A stretch of DNA of 64,000 nt from Calothrix sp. FI2-JRJ7 (GTDB taxonomy: Bacteria; Cyanobacteriota; Cyanobacteriia; Cyanobacteriales; Nostocaceae), in the NCBI GenBank assembly GCA_019359675.1, contig JAHHGX010000070.1, positions 1-64,000 of the forward strand, in the 5' to 3' direction. Positions 63,132-64,000 of this stretch are shown here, piece after piece (within the stretch, counting starts at the first letter, position 1; each line of letters begins with the position of its first letter). A program made the translations under genes and the position numbers. The notes under the pieces were generated by a model. The model was not told the DNA's origin. It made no database searches and saw nothing but the letters and a program-made list of their open reading frames with translations.

Positions 63132-64000
63132 TTATAAGCTCGCACACTGTTCTACTGAAAAAGGTGTAAAAGCGTTTTGTTCGTCTAGTTCTTGGACTAT
63201 TGAGACAGTTTGCGGGTTTGTCATTAACCCGCGCAGTAAATTTAAACGACTGCTACTATGATATTCGGCGCCTAATTGTTGAAATACGGTTATTTTCTGC
63301 TGACGTGATAAACTGCCTTTGATTTGTTCGACTGCTGCGACAACTCCCTGTGGTCCGACTTGTACCATTTGTAGAAAGGATGCGAGTATTTCAATAATGA
63401 TTTTGCGACTTTGATGTTCTATCGAAACTTGTTCACATAACCTGACACCTGTTGCATGGTGACGACTTTCGTCTTCTAAAAAGCTTTTTAGTACTGCTTT
63501 AAGTTCTGTGGTTATACAGTTTTTTGCCAAGTTCCGATAATGCGTTAACCCCCATCCTTCGAGTATTACTTGCAGTACAAATATTAGTACAGCTTTGTCA
63601 GAAGTTTCTGCGACATCAGTGAGTAGGTGTAAGAAAGTGTTATTTGTAGAAACTAGTTCGGGGTTTGGTAGAAAAGAACTTATTTTAGCAAGGTGAGTTA
63701 CTTCATCTGCGCTAAATAATGCGTAAAGCATTCGTTCTTCAGTAGTTTCTGCCAGCATGACCATTTTTGACATGTAACCAATACCTGCTTTTTCGATGAA
63801 GTAAGCTTCTTCTAGTAGTGTTTGGTTACAAAGGTGCAAAATTTGGATTTGTTCTTCTAAAGTACTAGCTGTGAAAATATCGACTTTATCTAAATCAAAA
63901 TGTTCTGCGCTCCAGTAAATTGAGTCTGTAGTATAAACTTTTATTTTCCCCACTTTACGTTGAAGCGCAGAGTCTAATATTCGACGCAGTTTGTCTTCTT
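63132..64000 (-). CDS. Ferritin-like diiron-carboxylate protein (5' end outside window)
   Basis: A four-helix protein with two E-x-x-H motifs (SADEVTHLAKISSFL and LEDESRHHATGVRLC) plus further Glu residues (TLLEEAYFIEKAG, VILEGWGLTHY), the ferritin-like diiron layout. A GTG at 63953 could be read as the start, but the frame stays open upstream (EDKLRRILDSALQRKVGK) to the window edge, so the gene very probably begins outside. First gene seen in the cluster. Could be an oxygenase, an aldehyde oxygenase or an oxidase; catalytic type cannot be settled. Confidence 0.82.
   Translation of the reverse strand, partial: EDKLRRILDSALQRKVGKIKVYTTDSIYWSAEHFDLDKVDIFTASTLEEQIQILHLCNQTLLEEAYFIEKAGIGYMSKMVMLAETTEERMLYALFSADEVTHLAKISSFLPNPELVSTNNTFLHLLTDVAETSDKAVLIFVLQVILEGWGLTHYRNLAKNCITTELKAVLKSFLEDESRHHATGVRLCEQVSIEHQSRKIIIEILASFLQMVQVGPQGVVAAVEQIKGSLSRQQKITVFQQLGAEYHSSSRLNLLRGLMTNPQTVSIVQELDEQNAFTPFSVEQCASL

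Overview
The window looks like chromosomal DNA of a filamentous, Nostocales-type cyanobacterium with low GC content. Support comes from cyanobacterial markers (GUN4, AcnB, a 352-aa ThiE with ThiS, a PEP-CTERM remnant, DUF1565/SLH proteins, a DUF3326 protein), from cyanobacterial interspersed repeats, and from a strongly over-represented palindrome. That palindrome is GGCGCC, not the usual cyanobacterial HIP1 octamer GCGATCGC, of which I saw no copy. This points to a lineage that has swapped its highly iterated palindrome.

Layout. 1-4.6 kb is accessory DNA: a possible transposase end, remnants of a DUF6883 gene and of an AAA ATPase, a chimeric small ORF, a DUF559 nuclease-like protein, and a two-gene operon (glycine-rich membrane-active protein plus helical partner) flanked by direct repeats. 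4.6-11.9 kb holds acnB, a ferredoxin, Hsp20, two small conserved genes, a PD-(D/E)XK-like protein, an orphan HicB, DUF3326 and a CPBP protease. 11.9-14.3 kb is a minus-strand operon with paralogues of EF-Ts and ribosomal protein L7/L12, two uncharacterised proteins and a short upstream ORF with a near-ideal ribosome-binding site. 14.8-21.5 kb carries a response regulator, an MpsC-family protein, icd, a small RHH protein, gun4, a secreted protein and ilvD. 21.6-22.8 kb is a gene graveyard of four truncated genes joined end to end.

22.9-32.2 kb contains a geranylgeranyl-reductase-like oxidoreductase, periplasmic proteins, a metal-dependent hydrolase, DUF2795, and a kinase / substrate-binding protein / kinase block in which both kinases and their 5' leaders are duplicated. 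32.4-43.3 kb has alaS, an HMA metallochaperone, a diguanylate cyclase with a degenerate receiver, an M41-like protease and a Gld-type ABC system (ATPase, permease, GldG, DUF4340). 43.4-48.5 kb has two DUF1565 beta-helix proteins, one with six SLH repeats. 48.8-56 kb has thiE-thiS, a decayed hybrid-kinase start, a 33-aa membrane protein, smc (with a repeat embedded in its coding sequence) and a PRC-barrel protein.

56.5-64 kb is a minus-strand gene cluster that continues past the window end: a ferritin-like diiron protein, an AurF-like diiron oxygenase, two Rieske oxygenases with a 2Fe-2S ferredoxin, a membrane fatty-acid/sterol hydroxylase, a left-handed-beta-helix acyltransferase and a GH3-type adenylating amide synthetase. 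I infer an undescribed oxidative biosynthetic pathway whose product is adenylated and conjugated at the end. This cluster and the translation-factor-paralogue operon are the two strongest candidates for undescribed systems. No tRNA, rRNA or CRISPR array was seen; a covariance-model scan would be needed to exclude small RNAs.
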